Below, piece after piece: positions 20,955 to 31,464 of a stretch of 64,000 bases of DNA (position 1 is the stretch's first letter; every line of letters begins with the position of its first letter). The translations under genes were made by a program, and so were the position numbers. Where the stretch lies: contig CM074135.1 in NCBI GenBank assembly GCA_037178625.1, positions 2,234,001 through 2,298,000 on the forward strand, read 5' to 3'. The stretch comes from Skeletonema tropicum (taxonomy: Eukaryota > Bacillariophyta > Thalassiosirophyceae > Thalassiosirales > Thalassiosiraceae). The notes under the pieces were generated by a model. It had not been told where the DNA came from and did not search any database. It worked only from the letters and a program-made list of their open reading frames with translations.

Positions 20955-21437
20955 TTTTTTGGAACCGGAGCCTTTTTTCAATTTTTTTTGTTAGTGAAAT
21001 GCTCTAGCTTTGGGCCACAATGGCCAAAATTATATTTTGGGGAGTTGCCGAATATGCTTTTCCAGTATCACCATCCTTTTGTCGACCATAATGGGGGTTC
21101 TATACATGTGTTGGCTGTAAAATAATTCCAATGCTCCGCTGAGAAATGCATGTGAGAGTCCACTCTAGCATTTTGCTGCACAAATTTGGCAGGCCATCAG
21201 CCATCAAAGCTAGTACCAAGCTAGAGGGCACCTTCAAATAATGCATATCTCGACGAAAAAATAAGGCTTCATCACCTGCCCCTCAGTATATATACTCTCA
21301 TAATAGTCACCTAAAGAATAGTATCTCGGGACAAGCATGTAAACCACTTCCCTGAAACTTAATTTTGGCCACCATGGCCCAAAGCTAGAGCATTTCACTA
21401 ACAAAAAAATTGCGGGAAAGGCTCCGGTTCCAAAAAA
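20955..21437. mobile_element. Foldback / MITE-like inverted-repeat element, unit 1
   Basis: Arms of about 85 bp (20955-21040 and 21350-21437) are inverted copies at roughly 85% identity by eye. Both begin TTTTTTGGAACCGGAGCC at the outer end and include the shared inner stretch GAAATGCTCTAGCTTTGGGC; weaker similarity continues inward. The arms encode related spurious peptides on opposite strands (both contain FLLVKCSSFGP). No transposase is inside, which suits a non-autonomous foldback element. Target duplication not identified. Confidence 0.6.
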
Positions 21438-21744
21438 TCGACGCGCACGGCGCACGGCCTATGCTTTTGTGAGTATGCCGTTCCCTTCTGACTGCTACCA
21501 ACTGCTTTACCCCCTGTTCGTTTTGCCCCACTGCCTCCTCTTCCACATTGTGATCGCAGATTAAAATCATCGTAAGAGTCGTATTTAGTCGTAGTCGACG
21601 GATGATCCAGAGCCGTCTTGGTAGGAAGCGAAGCCGGCAGCCTCCCAAGTACGATATATACTCAATCCGTCTCTCTCAAAAACACTCACAAAACTCACAG
21701 AGATTACAAATTATTACATTGAAGGCTCGTATTATTATCAATCC

Positions 21745-22294
21745 ATGAACATATACGGCCTGATTATTGACGTTCTGACGGCACTTGCATCAAGTATCGA
21801 GCAGGTGCAAATGCTGACTGATGAGAATCACATTAGAAACATTATTAGTGATGAGGTCAATCACACCAACAAACGCCGTCGACGCCGCAAAACGAAGTGA
21901 TGATAGCAGAGACGATGACGACCAGCCACGCAAGCGCAGATACATAAAATATGATAGGGTAAGGGCGTACAATTGCGTCATGGTATATTACTTTAACCCA
22001 CAGCCTACTTTTGACGCCTATCAATTTGAACGCTTCTTTCCAATAACGCCATCACTTGCCGAATATATTCTCCGACGGTTGGCAAGCAACGATGAATTTT
22101 GGACACTCCGATACGATTGCACAAAGAGAATGTCTAATGCACCAGAGGTAAAGCTTCTGGCTGTGCTAAAAATGGTAGTGTCAGTGGCTGATAATGTTTT
22201 GAAGGATCCACTTCTATCACTTCTGTTGTTCGCAACCACTCTGGGTTGCCGACGTGAGCAAATTGATAGTATTGGATCTTGTCGCCTGCTCTGA
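21745..22294 (+). pseudogene. Harbinger-like transposase, 5' fragment
   Basis: An ATG at 21745 opens a frame ending in a run of Arg and Lys before a stop at about 21897. The next frame continues with a basic segment and then FNPQPTFDAYQFERFF, ITPSLAEYILRRL and SNAPEVKLLAVLKMV. The order and spacing match the N-terminal region of PIF/Harbinger DDE transposases (motif with F-x-R-x-F, then a helix leading to the ALKMLAYG-like segment). The DDE catalytic domain is absent; the frame ends within about 30 codons after the last match, overlapping the antisense partner gene. Disrupted by one frameshift and a large 3' deletion. Confidence 0.6.
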
Positions 22295-23892
22295 GTTCAA
22301 CTGATGGCATCTCGGAGTCTAAAGATGATAAAGAATCCTCATCACTCCTGTTATTAGCGCATGTTCCTTTAGGAGCAGCAGGCGCAAATGCTGCTTGGGC
22401 ATCTTCTGCATCAATTGAATGTATGTCTTGTGGCTCCCTATCATCGTCTTCTTCTCCATCATCTTGCATTTCATCTTCATTTTTGGGAGAACCAGCTGCG
22501 AGTCCTTCGCAATGCTCTTGTGCGAGATCTTGATGGTCGATGCGATCATCTTCTCCAACGTCTGATGCTTCATCTTCATCAGTCATCGTTGTCGTCGCTG
22601 CGAGTCCTGCGCGATGCTCTTGTGCGAGATCTTGATGGTCGACGCGATCATCTTCTCGAACGTCTGATGTTTCATCTTCATCAGTCATCGTTGTCGTCGC
22701 CGCGAGTCCTTCGCGATGCTCTTGTGCAAGATTTCGATGGTCGACGCGATCATCTTCTCGAACGTCTGATGTTTCATCTTTATCAGTCATCATCGTCGTC
22801 TTCGCTTCAGCCGCCACGTTGATGAACTTCAGCTTTTTTTTACACAGCAGCTGATTTGCCATTGAATTCGCGTACGCTTGCCGGACATCCGGTGACGCGT
22901 ATTTCAACACATCAATCTTAGTCGCTTCCTCTTGTGACTCCCGTGCCTTCCTGAGTTCTGTAAGAATTTTCTCTTGCAGCTCATTGCTCTTCTGTACTTC
23001 AGCACTCATGTTTTTGACAACAGTAGTGACCGCCCGCTTCAAATTCCTTTCCATCGGCGCTTCTTGCTTGCTCCTGCTGCGGTTGTTGTTGTTACAGCAG
23101 ACGAGCTATTTGAGTCCTTGCCATTACCTACTGTTTCAGAATCTCCTCCCTCCACTTCGGCTGTTCACAGAGATATCTGTACGCGGCAAAATTCGAGTCG
23201 CTGAAGCTATTGTTCTTATTTTGACTACGAAAAGTACTCTCATCCTTGTGTAATACAACTCATCATCGCGATCACCGGAACCTCTGGGGTTCTGTCGAGA
23301 GATGGCTGTAACCTTGTTACAGTGACGATTGATGCGCTTCCAAGCACTTTGTAGCTGCGGCTCTTTCTCAAGAGGAAATTGTTTGTTAGGGTTGGTTCTA
23401 TTTGCCTGGGTGACTAGGAGACAATAGCTATGGTGGACGCCTTCCCAGAATGTCTTTCCCCCTGTTTGGTTGGTCCCAACTGCCGCATTAGTCGATCTGT
23501 TGAGATAAGCCTGTGCCAACATGCAACACTCTGCTGCTGTGAATTTCTTACCCCTACTTTGTGCCGTTGCTGTTGTACCGGAGTGTTGGAAATCAGAGTG
23601 AACAGGATACTGTAAGTGGGCCGGCACGAAAGGTAAGAAGCAGCCCACATATGCTGACGTCGTCTCTCGCAGCTGATGCAATCATCTACCTCCACGTATC
23701 AGCCAAGAAGGGCTGATCATGACAAGAGCCAAGATCGATGAGCTCACAATCGATAAAATACATATTACCAAACTTATTGTTGGGCACCTGGGAACCAGAA
23801 ATCTCTGAGAGATGTGTTTCCGTTCGATTTAGAGGGGGAGGGCGATCAGTAGGCTGCTGCTGTTGCTGCCGTCCCGTGACTAGGGATACCAT
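22134..23892 (-). pseudogene. Harbinger Myb/SANT-like partner protein, frameshifted
   Basis: A Myb/SANT-like region near 23430-23600 (KKFTAAECCMLAQAYLN ... TFWEGVHHSY ... QSAWKRINRH) resembles the DNA-binding partner encoded by PIF/Harbinger elements. The expected continuation (NFAAYRYLCEQPKWREEIL) lies in a second frame around 23140-23240, a linker ending SKKRRWKGI in a third, and a coiled-coil plus acidic C-terminal part (22134-23054) in yet another register, so at least two indels separate the pieces. The acidic part holds three tandem copies of a roughly 34-residue unit (TMTDEDETSDVREDDRVDH). The end (GDKIQYYQF...WLRTTEVIEVDP) fits the C-terminal domain seen in these partners. Short introns could explain some joins, but no consistent set was found. 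Confidence 0.6.
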
Positions 23893-24302
23893 TTGTTCAC
23901 TTCTGTTGTTCTGCTGCTTCTTAACTATTATTTCTTATCAACTTTTATTGTTGTCGCTGTCTCTGTGATTAGTTTATTGTTTATGTTGTGTGGATTGGCA
24001 CCAGATCGGCTAGAAATCGGCGGAGGAGCGGGGTTCGCTTGCTTCGTTAAATATGCACGCAAAGCTTGCGATCTGAAGATACATATTGGAAGACGTGTGA
24101 GAGTCACAATGACTAATCTGGAGTACCAGACTAGGCAAGAATGTCAGAATTTTGATGCCAGTGTCACGTGGGTGTCAACCAACACGCAAATTCACAATGC
24201 CAATTGCGTGCACCATCCACTCGATCTCGATCATCCATGACAGTTGTGACGAAGGCGATGCAACAACCAATGAAAAAAGCCGGAAGCCAGTGTAATTAAA
24301 TA

Positions 24303-27300
24303 ATGCTCGATCGACAAGCACGCCACAATAATAAAAAAATAGAACATCAAAAAATCAAGACAATGACGACTATTGTTCGACAACAACAGTGGTCCACAAC
24401 CGGAAGTCTCCTCCTCGCCTACTTTACCTTTGGAGCATTGCACGAACTCGCCCATCTACTCACAGCATCGTGGCTTCTAGGTAGACCCTTATTAGCATTG
24501 TTGTTCTTTGACAGCAATAACGGCGATACTACCTCGGGTAGTATCATCCTTCGTATCATTCTTGGTCGATGCATCACCATCCCATTATCAATCGATCACC
24601 ACCAACAACAGCAACAGTATGCCTCGCAAACAACTACCACCATGGCGGCAATCATTACACACTCCGGGTGGATCACGAGCCTTGTCATCGCCATATTGTG
24701 CCACCTTCTCTACAAACAACAACAGCAACGACGATGGCCGATCATCACCTCGTCACCAATCATTCCAGTGGCAGCGTATCTAACTGCATTGGAGGGGATG
24801 ACTACCGATTTATTGGGATTTGTGCCTCATCATCATGGTGGTGACTATCTAACATTCTTTTGTGGTAATTTTGGAATATTGTTAATGAATTCATCCTGGT
24901 TATCGATTGATGGGGGGCGGACTGCGTTGGATGTGCTGGAGAAGATGGTGAGTTTGGAAAAAAAAAATGAACCTATATTGATCCTTTGAACATTCTCCTT
25001 CTCCAATTGCATCACTCACCTTTGCACAATTGATGAATGTACTATATATGAATGTATTCTGTATAATACTTATTCGGTATACGCCTATCATATATTCTTC
25101 TCGACAGGTCAACGTCACAATGATGAGGGGAGCACAATCTGGTGGAGTAGTCACATTCGAACCAACCAAATATTCCACCACCACCGAACAACAACAACAA
25201 CCCTCCACACCACTCAACCCACCACTCCTTAAAGGAATACGATCCCGCGTAGTCAACGCCAAACGAACCGACCTCTCCAAAATACTCAAACAAAAAATAA
25301 TTACTGACAATTGTTCCTCCCCCCTCACTGGGAATTTACATGGGTATAATAAATCGGAGTATACAGTCAATGATGGTGGAGGGAAATTGGTACGGGGATT
25401 CTTTGGTCATACGCGATTTGCAACTAGTTCAAAGGCTAGTTTCGAGGGGACTCATCCTCATCAGTGGAGTGGAAGGAGGGATTATCGTGTGTATCCGTTT
25501 GGTTCTTCTTCTGCCTCCTCCTCCTACTCGTCATTTTCGAATAATAATAATAGGAGAGGTGATGATGTGGTAGTAGTAGTACAGCCAAGAGTTGTGGGTG
25601 TAGAGAATTATATTACTCATAATGGTGACTTTGAGTTTTTTAGGGTCAAGGAGAAGTATTATGATGTTACGTTGGTGCAGGGGTGGTTGGAGAATGTGTT
25701 GGAGACTCCGCTTCCTTGTACGGTTGATTCGGGTGAGTTTATATTATAATATTATATGCATGTTGTGATTTGTGGTCGATAACTACTTGTGTGTGTGTTC
25801 ATTTGGCAATTTTGGCAAATTGAATTGGATATCCTGTCTGTGTGCGTGTGTATAATATTGGAAATCATTGTATTCTCACCTTGATTTGCCTCTTTGTCTC
25901 TCATCTTTTTTTAGCTGCCATTGCCGGAATGATTGATCTACTAAGAACACAAGGGTCATTTGCATTGAGTTTACGATACGCAATTTGCTTGACACTCAGT
26001 AATTCCAAAGTGGAAGAAGATCCTGCCGTACCATACCCAACTCATGCTCAATATGAAGAGATTGCAAAGTATTTCGAGTCGGCGTTGCAGGATGTGTTGG
26101 ATTCCAGTAATAGCAACGATGGCAAGGGTGGGCTGATAACTTTGGAAGATATTAGCTCCAACTCGGATAGACGTGCATGGCTTGCATCAATTGTGGCCGA
26201 GCGTCTCCGTGGACAATTGGACGCTACTCAGCCGATTGAAAATACGACTAACATCCTCGATGCGTCGTTTCGTCGAAAGCAGCAGCGTGGAGCATCATCT
26301 GCCATGGCAACATTGGCAAAGTTTGTCTCATCGGATACAGAAGACGATGAGTTGGCACTCTTCGTTCGTGCTACGGTGGATGCCTTCTTCGATAATGATT
26401 TGCTTCACTCGACACGAATCTTTCTGGAGGATGCAAAGGGGAGCTTTGGTATTATGGTTTCTTCGTCGATTGATGCGCATAGGCAGGTTTGTTTTGCTGC
26501 TCGTGGTCAAACGATGTCGATTGCGTTCTACCCTCGGAAGGGGTTGATTTGTTATGGGTCCGAGCAAGCTGCTGTCAAGGTGAGTGTAGTGTAATGTCGT
26601 ATCCTATCTATGTCGCATGTCCTCAGACTTATTCTTCCTAACGTTGGTATATTACCTCCCTTTGCCTTTGTTTTATAGGCGGGGCTTAACTATGAAAATC
26701 CTGGAGGCTCTTTGGTGCATAGTAGCTTTGACGAAAGTCACAATGCAGTGCGACTGGATTTGGATGATCTTGGAGGGGAGATCGCCCTCCTTGACTGGGG
26801 TTATGCAAGTGATGCCGAGCCTGCCATCTCTCCTCCCAACAGGAATCTACAAGTTGAAAAGCTCATGAATGGGAGTGTAAATGTTGTGCTTTTACAACAG
26901 AGTACGAACGCTCAGACGAAGCAACTCTCAAAGCGTCTCACCCTTCTTGAAAACAATGAATTTATCAAGCCTTTGCTTGACGATGTTGAGGATCCAGTAC
27001 TGGCTGATATTCGTGACATTCCTCGTATCTGTAATGATATTCAACAAGATTGGCGTACTGTGGGGTTGAATCGAATGACAGCTTGGAATCTTGCGAATTG
27101 TATTCGAGAGAGAATGAAAGGTCGAGCAGATGGCAGCATCAAGAGTCATGGAGCACAGATTGATATCCTTGTAACTGGATGTGAAGTGAGTTTGTGGGTC
27201 GCAGAGCAGTTTGTGAGTGATTTGCAGAAGGCCTTCCCGTATCTCTTCATCAGGGCAGTCTCGTCAAACAAATTACTTGGTTTATTCGGACAAGAGCTTG

Positions 27301-29811
27301 TTATGCCCTGCACGGGATTTCCATACTCCCAGAAGACTATGGAGATTAAGAACAGTCCAATTGTCATGATTATATCGCACAGTGGGGGAACGTTTGGACC
27401 CCTTGCATGCTCCAACTTGCTCCAGAGCTTCTCTTCGTCCATATTTGCCGTTACAAGCGAGTGGGACACGCAGGTGGGGAAGCAGCTTAGATCGATGTAC
27501 AGTGATGACTTGCTATCGAGCCGAATTTTTAGTACTGGGGTTGGAGTACGTCCAGCTGAGCCATGTAGTGTGAGCGTCGTCGCCACGCACCAGTTGTTGA
27601 CCAATATCTTTGAACATATTTGTGTTTCTATCATCAGTGAACCTTCTTTCCGTCATGTCAGTGGAGCGATCATTACTGAGCTAGATCTACAAATCCTCGA
27701 AAGGTGCAATCAAGGTAAGTTCTTATGAACCATTCATTTCTTATGACTGTTAGAGCTGGTAGATATCTCACCTCATTGTCCGTTCTTTGTACCCAAAAGA
27801 GAATATCAGAGCACTCGAAGAAATAGTTTGTGTTGACAAACATGGAGGTGAACTCCACGAGAGACGGTGCAAGACGGTGCAAGAATTGAGGTCTGCTGGA
27901 GATCTTTGGGCTGATCACATACTTGAGGTACCAAAAGCTTACATTATGAGTTTCATTTATGTTATGGTTACTGTTACGAGCGGATGGCCATTAATTAGTG
28001 GCCTTGCGTCTGCATCAGGGCTTCACAGTAGTCATTGGGCATTTTACATTGTACGATTCCTGGATGCTTGCCTTTACTTTTGGCTCCCACAAATCAACAT
28101 CACAATTCTCAGGATAATTCAGGGAAGAAATCTAAGACATCGCATGGTTGGCCGTACCGTGGTAATTGGAGACTGCCCATGGGTGTCTCAATGTGCGGAC
28201 GCTTTTTTGAGTAAGATATTCGCGTGTTCATACAGTATTGCTGGCTTGAACGTGTTGTCTGCCAATCCAGCTGATCATTTAGTCCACAGGCACACGCATC
28301 GAGTTGTAAGAGGATCGTTGCTTGTTTGTGGACGACCTGACGGAAGGTTACCAGCTCTTACATCTCTTGAAGCTTCAACATGTCTCTCAGTTAACCAAGC
28401 CAGTTCCATCCAAAGCATTGGTGGAACATGTGAGAGCATTACGATCGGGCACAACAAATCCAAGCTCCCGCTCAGTAAACATGCGATCTATTTGAAGAGG
28501 TAAGTCAATACCCACATAATAATCGTGAGAAGATAATGTCAGCTCGTCATGTTGTTAACCCTTCCCCTATTCAGCCATCGACCACTATTTTTGAGTGAAA
28601 AGGTTCTAGACGACATAGATGCTGAGGAAGATTTGGTCCGACAAAGAAAGGCTAAGAATAGCGAAGAGAATCCAGTGATTAGGGGACGTACATTCTACGA
28701 GAGGGCGGCATCTTTCTTTCCACTGAAGAAAGATGGCAATAGTGGCTTTTTAGAGCTGTCTCTTTCTCGTTCCCGTAAAGCAAAGACTGCTCGTTCAAGC
28801 GCATCCCTACTCGGGGCATACGTGGATTTAGAAAAACAAGCTCGTAAGAAGAGAAGCGAAACAGCGGATGTATTTCGTGCAGTTGAAACGATGATCAAGG
28901 AGTGAGTTTTGTCTCAACAGCGTTGACGTAATTTATACCATCTTTATGTCCTAACACAGCCTGCTTTTAATTGCACAGTCGACAAGGAATTGAAAATGCT
29001 AGGCGTCTATTTAATGAAATCGATTCCGATGGAAATGGTGTGATAGGAGTGGAAGAATTTATTGCTGCGTACCAAAAGAAGGACCCAAACCTTTCAGAGG
29101 AGCACCTGCATCGACTCTTTGCAGAAGCTGATATCGATGATGACGGAATGCTCCAATTTGATGAGTTTGTAAAAGGTGAGTGTTGTTTAAGTATGTAATG
29201 TTTTTCTCTATCAAATGATTGCGATACTTACATGCTAACTCCCATGCTCGTTCCCCTCTCCAGTGTCACAAATGCCAAACCTAGTTAGTGAACTCACTGT
29301 CAAAAATCGTGATAGTCGCGGATTGACTCAAGTTCAAGCATCAAAAGAAAGATATTTTGGAGAAGAGCTGCGAAAACATTCCCTCAATCCTGGTGTCAGC
29401 TCGTTGGCAATGTCACAAAGCCAGCACTTCAGTATGGAATTGTACGAGTCACGAATTGCGAGCATGCAAAGATTTGTGGCGATGACGGTAATGTTTCATC
29501 AAATGGGAATGCGCGTTCAGACTTTCTTCCCAAAAATCTCCTTTGGATACTGGGGTTATCGAATGGATCGGACACACTCCATCATGAGAATTGCATCAAC
29601 TGCGAGCCCCGTTAGCGGGGCAGATGTCCGGGAAAGGATTGAAGAATTAAGACTCATGCTCAAGATTGAAAGCTCAGTTGCCTTGATCGCAAGGACTTGG
29701 AGAAAATATTCGATGAAGAAGAGGGGCAGGTCGCTATTACTAGTGAGGGGAAATGAGGAGAATGCAAATGAGGGGAATGCTATAGGGGCAAAAGGATTAG
29801 ATTTAGGATAG
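24303..29811 (+). CDS. M50-like membrane / GlmS-like amidotransferase / SIS / EF-hand fusion protein, copy 1
   Basis: Eight exons: 24303-24947, 25108-25732, 25915-26579, 26679-27714, 27800-28499, 28575-28901, 28979-29175, 29264-29811. All introns are GT-AG (75-182 nt) and phases agree, giving 1,580 residues. Residues 1-210 are hydrophobic, with HELAH at 47-51 and NSSWLSIDGGR near 196-206, as in M50 site-2 proteases. CGNFG at 187 fits a class II amidotransferase nucleophile; RGAQSGG (222), HTRFAT (316), THPH (329) and HNGDF (386) complete a GlmS-like glutaminase domain ending near 645. A SIS domain follows (IDILVTG at 806, ISHSGGT at 877), then two membrane helices (about 1035-1100), a conserved-looking region of unknown family, and two canonical EF-hand loops (DSDGNG, DIDDDG) near 1350 and 1386. 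The start could instead be the ATG at 24363. A missing G gives this copy a longer, different C-terminus. The second SIS domain of true GlmS is not recognisable. Confidence 0.85.
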
Positions 29812-29923
29812 AGTGCCTTAGACATAAATATATTAGATAGCGGTTTGCTATCACATACTTATTTCCATCAAGTTACTGCTTTCTTGAGCGGTTGAGTACA
29901 ATAATGAAACAAATAATTGCGAA

Positions 29924-29970
29924 TCAATCAGAGTTATTCTCAGTAAAAGTTAAAGTAGCCGATCTCAACT
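29924..29970 (-). pseudogene. 3' fragment of RHG gene 2 at the end of unit 1
   Basis: These 47 bp equal the last codons and stop of the RHG gene at 49374-50519 (reading LRSATLTFTENNSD then TGA). The rest of the gene is absent, cut by the duplication breakpoint. It lies just downstream of the fusion gene, on the opposite strand. Confidence 0.85.
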
Positions 29971-29976
29971 ACTAAC
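29971..29976. other. Filler at unit 1/unit 2 junction
   Basis: Six bases, ACTAAC, not present at either the left edge of unit 1 or the right edge of unit 3. With the first three bases of unit 2 they spell ACTAACAAG, the reverse complement of CTTGTTAGT at 20243-20251, next to the original left breakpoint. Confidence 0.8.
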
Positions 29977-30116
29977 AAGCTAGCGAGTAGAGTACAGCTC
30001 CTTTTGTGTTTTTCCCTCAAAAAACAAGTAGCCCTTCTACGCAATAAAGTAACTAAAGGCCACACAAACGCCTTACTTTGTCCTCACATTTTGCACGAGG
30101 CCTACTGCCTATTTTG

Positions 30117-30198
30117 AAATCGGTACCGAGGTACCGATTTGCCTCTCACGTAGAAACATACCAGAGTTCTACACAAATCGGTACCGAGGTACCGATTT
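30117..30198. repeat. Palindrome pair inside array unit 2
   Basis: Copies at 30117-30140 and 30175-30198, unchanged from unit 1. Confidence 0.85.
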
Positions 30199-30674
30199 CA
30201 AAAAATGCTTGGGATATATGCAAGTTCTCGATAAGTTAGCATTGCATACCTACTTACACACGTCTCCATCTAACATTATACATATGTCGAGAGAATGGGT
30301 GTTGGCTACATTTGTGATATCATACTCAATTTAAATAGACGGAGGTAGGGTTTGAACTGACAAAATATATACATCCGATCCTCTTGTGTGTGGGGCTGAT
30401 CTTAATCTGCTAGGAAACGAAGGTAATGGATTTATGTGATGAACAAGAACATGTACAAGTTGGGGAATCAAAGAATGTTGTACAGTTATATTACGACAAT
30501 GCATTATTCTAATTCGGTGTCATTATCATTGTTGTCGTTATTATCAATTCAATAAGTGTAGAATATTTAGTGCAAAGTGGAGTGGAAGTACTTTTTTGTT
30601 CAAATCCAGAAAACAAAGTACTATATTTCTGCTTCGCACACCCCTTCCTCGCCTCCGCCGCGCCAAAATCTTCG

Positions 30675-31157
30675 TTTTTTGGAACCGGAGCCTTTTTTCA
30701 ATTTTTTTTGTTAGTGAAATGCTCTAGCTTTGGGCCACAATGGCCAAAATTATATTTTGGGGAGTTGCCGAATATGCTTTTCCAGTATCACCATCCTTTT
30801 GTCGACCATAATGGGGGTTCTATACATGTGTTGGCTGTAAAATAATTCCAATGCTCCGCTGAGAAATGCATGTGAGAGTCCACTCTAGCATTTTGCTGCA
30901 CAAATTTGGCAGGCCATCAGCCATCAAAGCTAGTACCAAGCTAGAGGGCACCTTCAAATAATGCATATCTCGACGAAAAAATAAGGCTTCATCACCTGCC
31001 CCTCAGTATATATACTCTCATAATAGTCACCTAAAGAATAGTATCTCGGGACAAGCATGTAAACCACTTCCCTGAAACTTAATTTTGGCCACCATGGCCC
31101 AAAGCTAGAGCATTTCACTAACAAAAAAATTGCGGGAAAGGCTCCGGTTCCAAAAAA
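30675..31157. mobile_element. Foldback / MITE-like element, unit 2
   Basis: Copy carried by array unit 2; no difference from the unit 1 element was seen by eye. Confidence 0.6.
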
Positions 31158-31464
31158 TCGACGCGCACGGCGCACGGCCTATGCTTTTGTGAGTATGCCG
31201 TTCCCTTCTGACTGCTACCAACTGCTTTACCCCCTGTTCGTTTTGCCCCACTGCCTCCTCTTCCACATTGTGATCGCAGATTAAAATCATCGTAAGAGTC
31301 GTATTTAGTCGTAGTCGACGGATGATCCAGAGCCGTCTTGGTAGGAAGCGAAGCCGGCAGCCTCCCAAGTACGATATATACTCAATCCGTCTCTCTCAAA
31401 AACACTCACAAAACTCACAGAGATTACAAATTATTACATTGAAGGCTCGTATTATTATCAATCC

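Larger units (their letters stand above)
21745..23892. mobile_element. Decayed PIF/Harbinger-like DNA transposon, unit 1
   Basis: Two convergent broken reading frames, one resembling a Harbinger transposase N-terminus and one resembling the Myb/SANT-like partner protein that such elements carry, lie tail to tail. The catalytic part of the transposase is missing, so the element is internally deleted. Terminal inverted repeats and the expected 3-bp target duplication were not recognised, so the outer limits are those of the coding remains only. Confidence 0.65.
20256..29970. repeat. Tandem array unit 1 (9.7 kb)
   Basis: First of three direct copies. Begins at AAGCTAGCGAG and ends at GATCTCAACT. 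Contents in order: palindrome pair, about 480 bp of AT-rich spacer with no gene, a foldback element, a decayed Harbinger-like transposon, an eight-exon fusion gene, and the last 47 bp of the RHG gene found whole beside unit 3. Unit 1 has one G fewer than the others in a homopolymer near 29727, which changes the C-terminus of its fusion protein. Confidence 0.95.

Noticed and set aside
20850..21125. 91-residue frame that appears three times in the window
   Set aside because: It is produced by an arm of the foldback element; the opposite arm yields a similar peptide on the other strand, so it reflects the inverted repeat and not a gene.
22388..22822. 144-residue plus-strand frame with three tandem repeats
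   Set aside because: The repeats are the antisense image of the acidic repeats in the transposon partner pseudogene, whose order agrees with a Harbinger partner protein.
23893..24240. 115-residue frame with a hydrophobic N-terminus upstream of the fusion gene
   Set aside because: Lies between the transposon remains and the fusion gene start, has no recognisable domain, and its start sits in T-rich sequence that gives Leu/Phe by composition.
24900..25370. 156-residue minus-strand frame, also at 34620 and 44343
   Set aside because: Antisense to exons 1-2 and intron 1 of the fusion gene, no motif; the plus-strand reading has catalytic motifs and matching splice phases.
27800..28499. Second SIS domain in exon 5 of the fusion gene
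   Set aside because: The segment RTVVIGDCPWVSQ could start a Rossmann-like fold, but the Ser/Thr phosphosugar loop and the GlmS C-terminal signature are not visible, so it is left as an unrecognised region.
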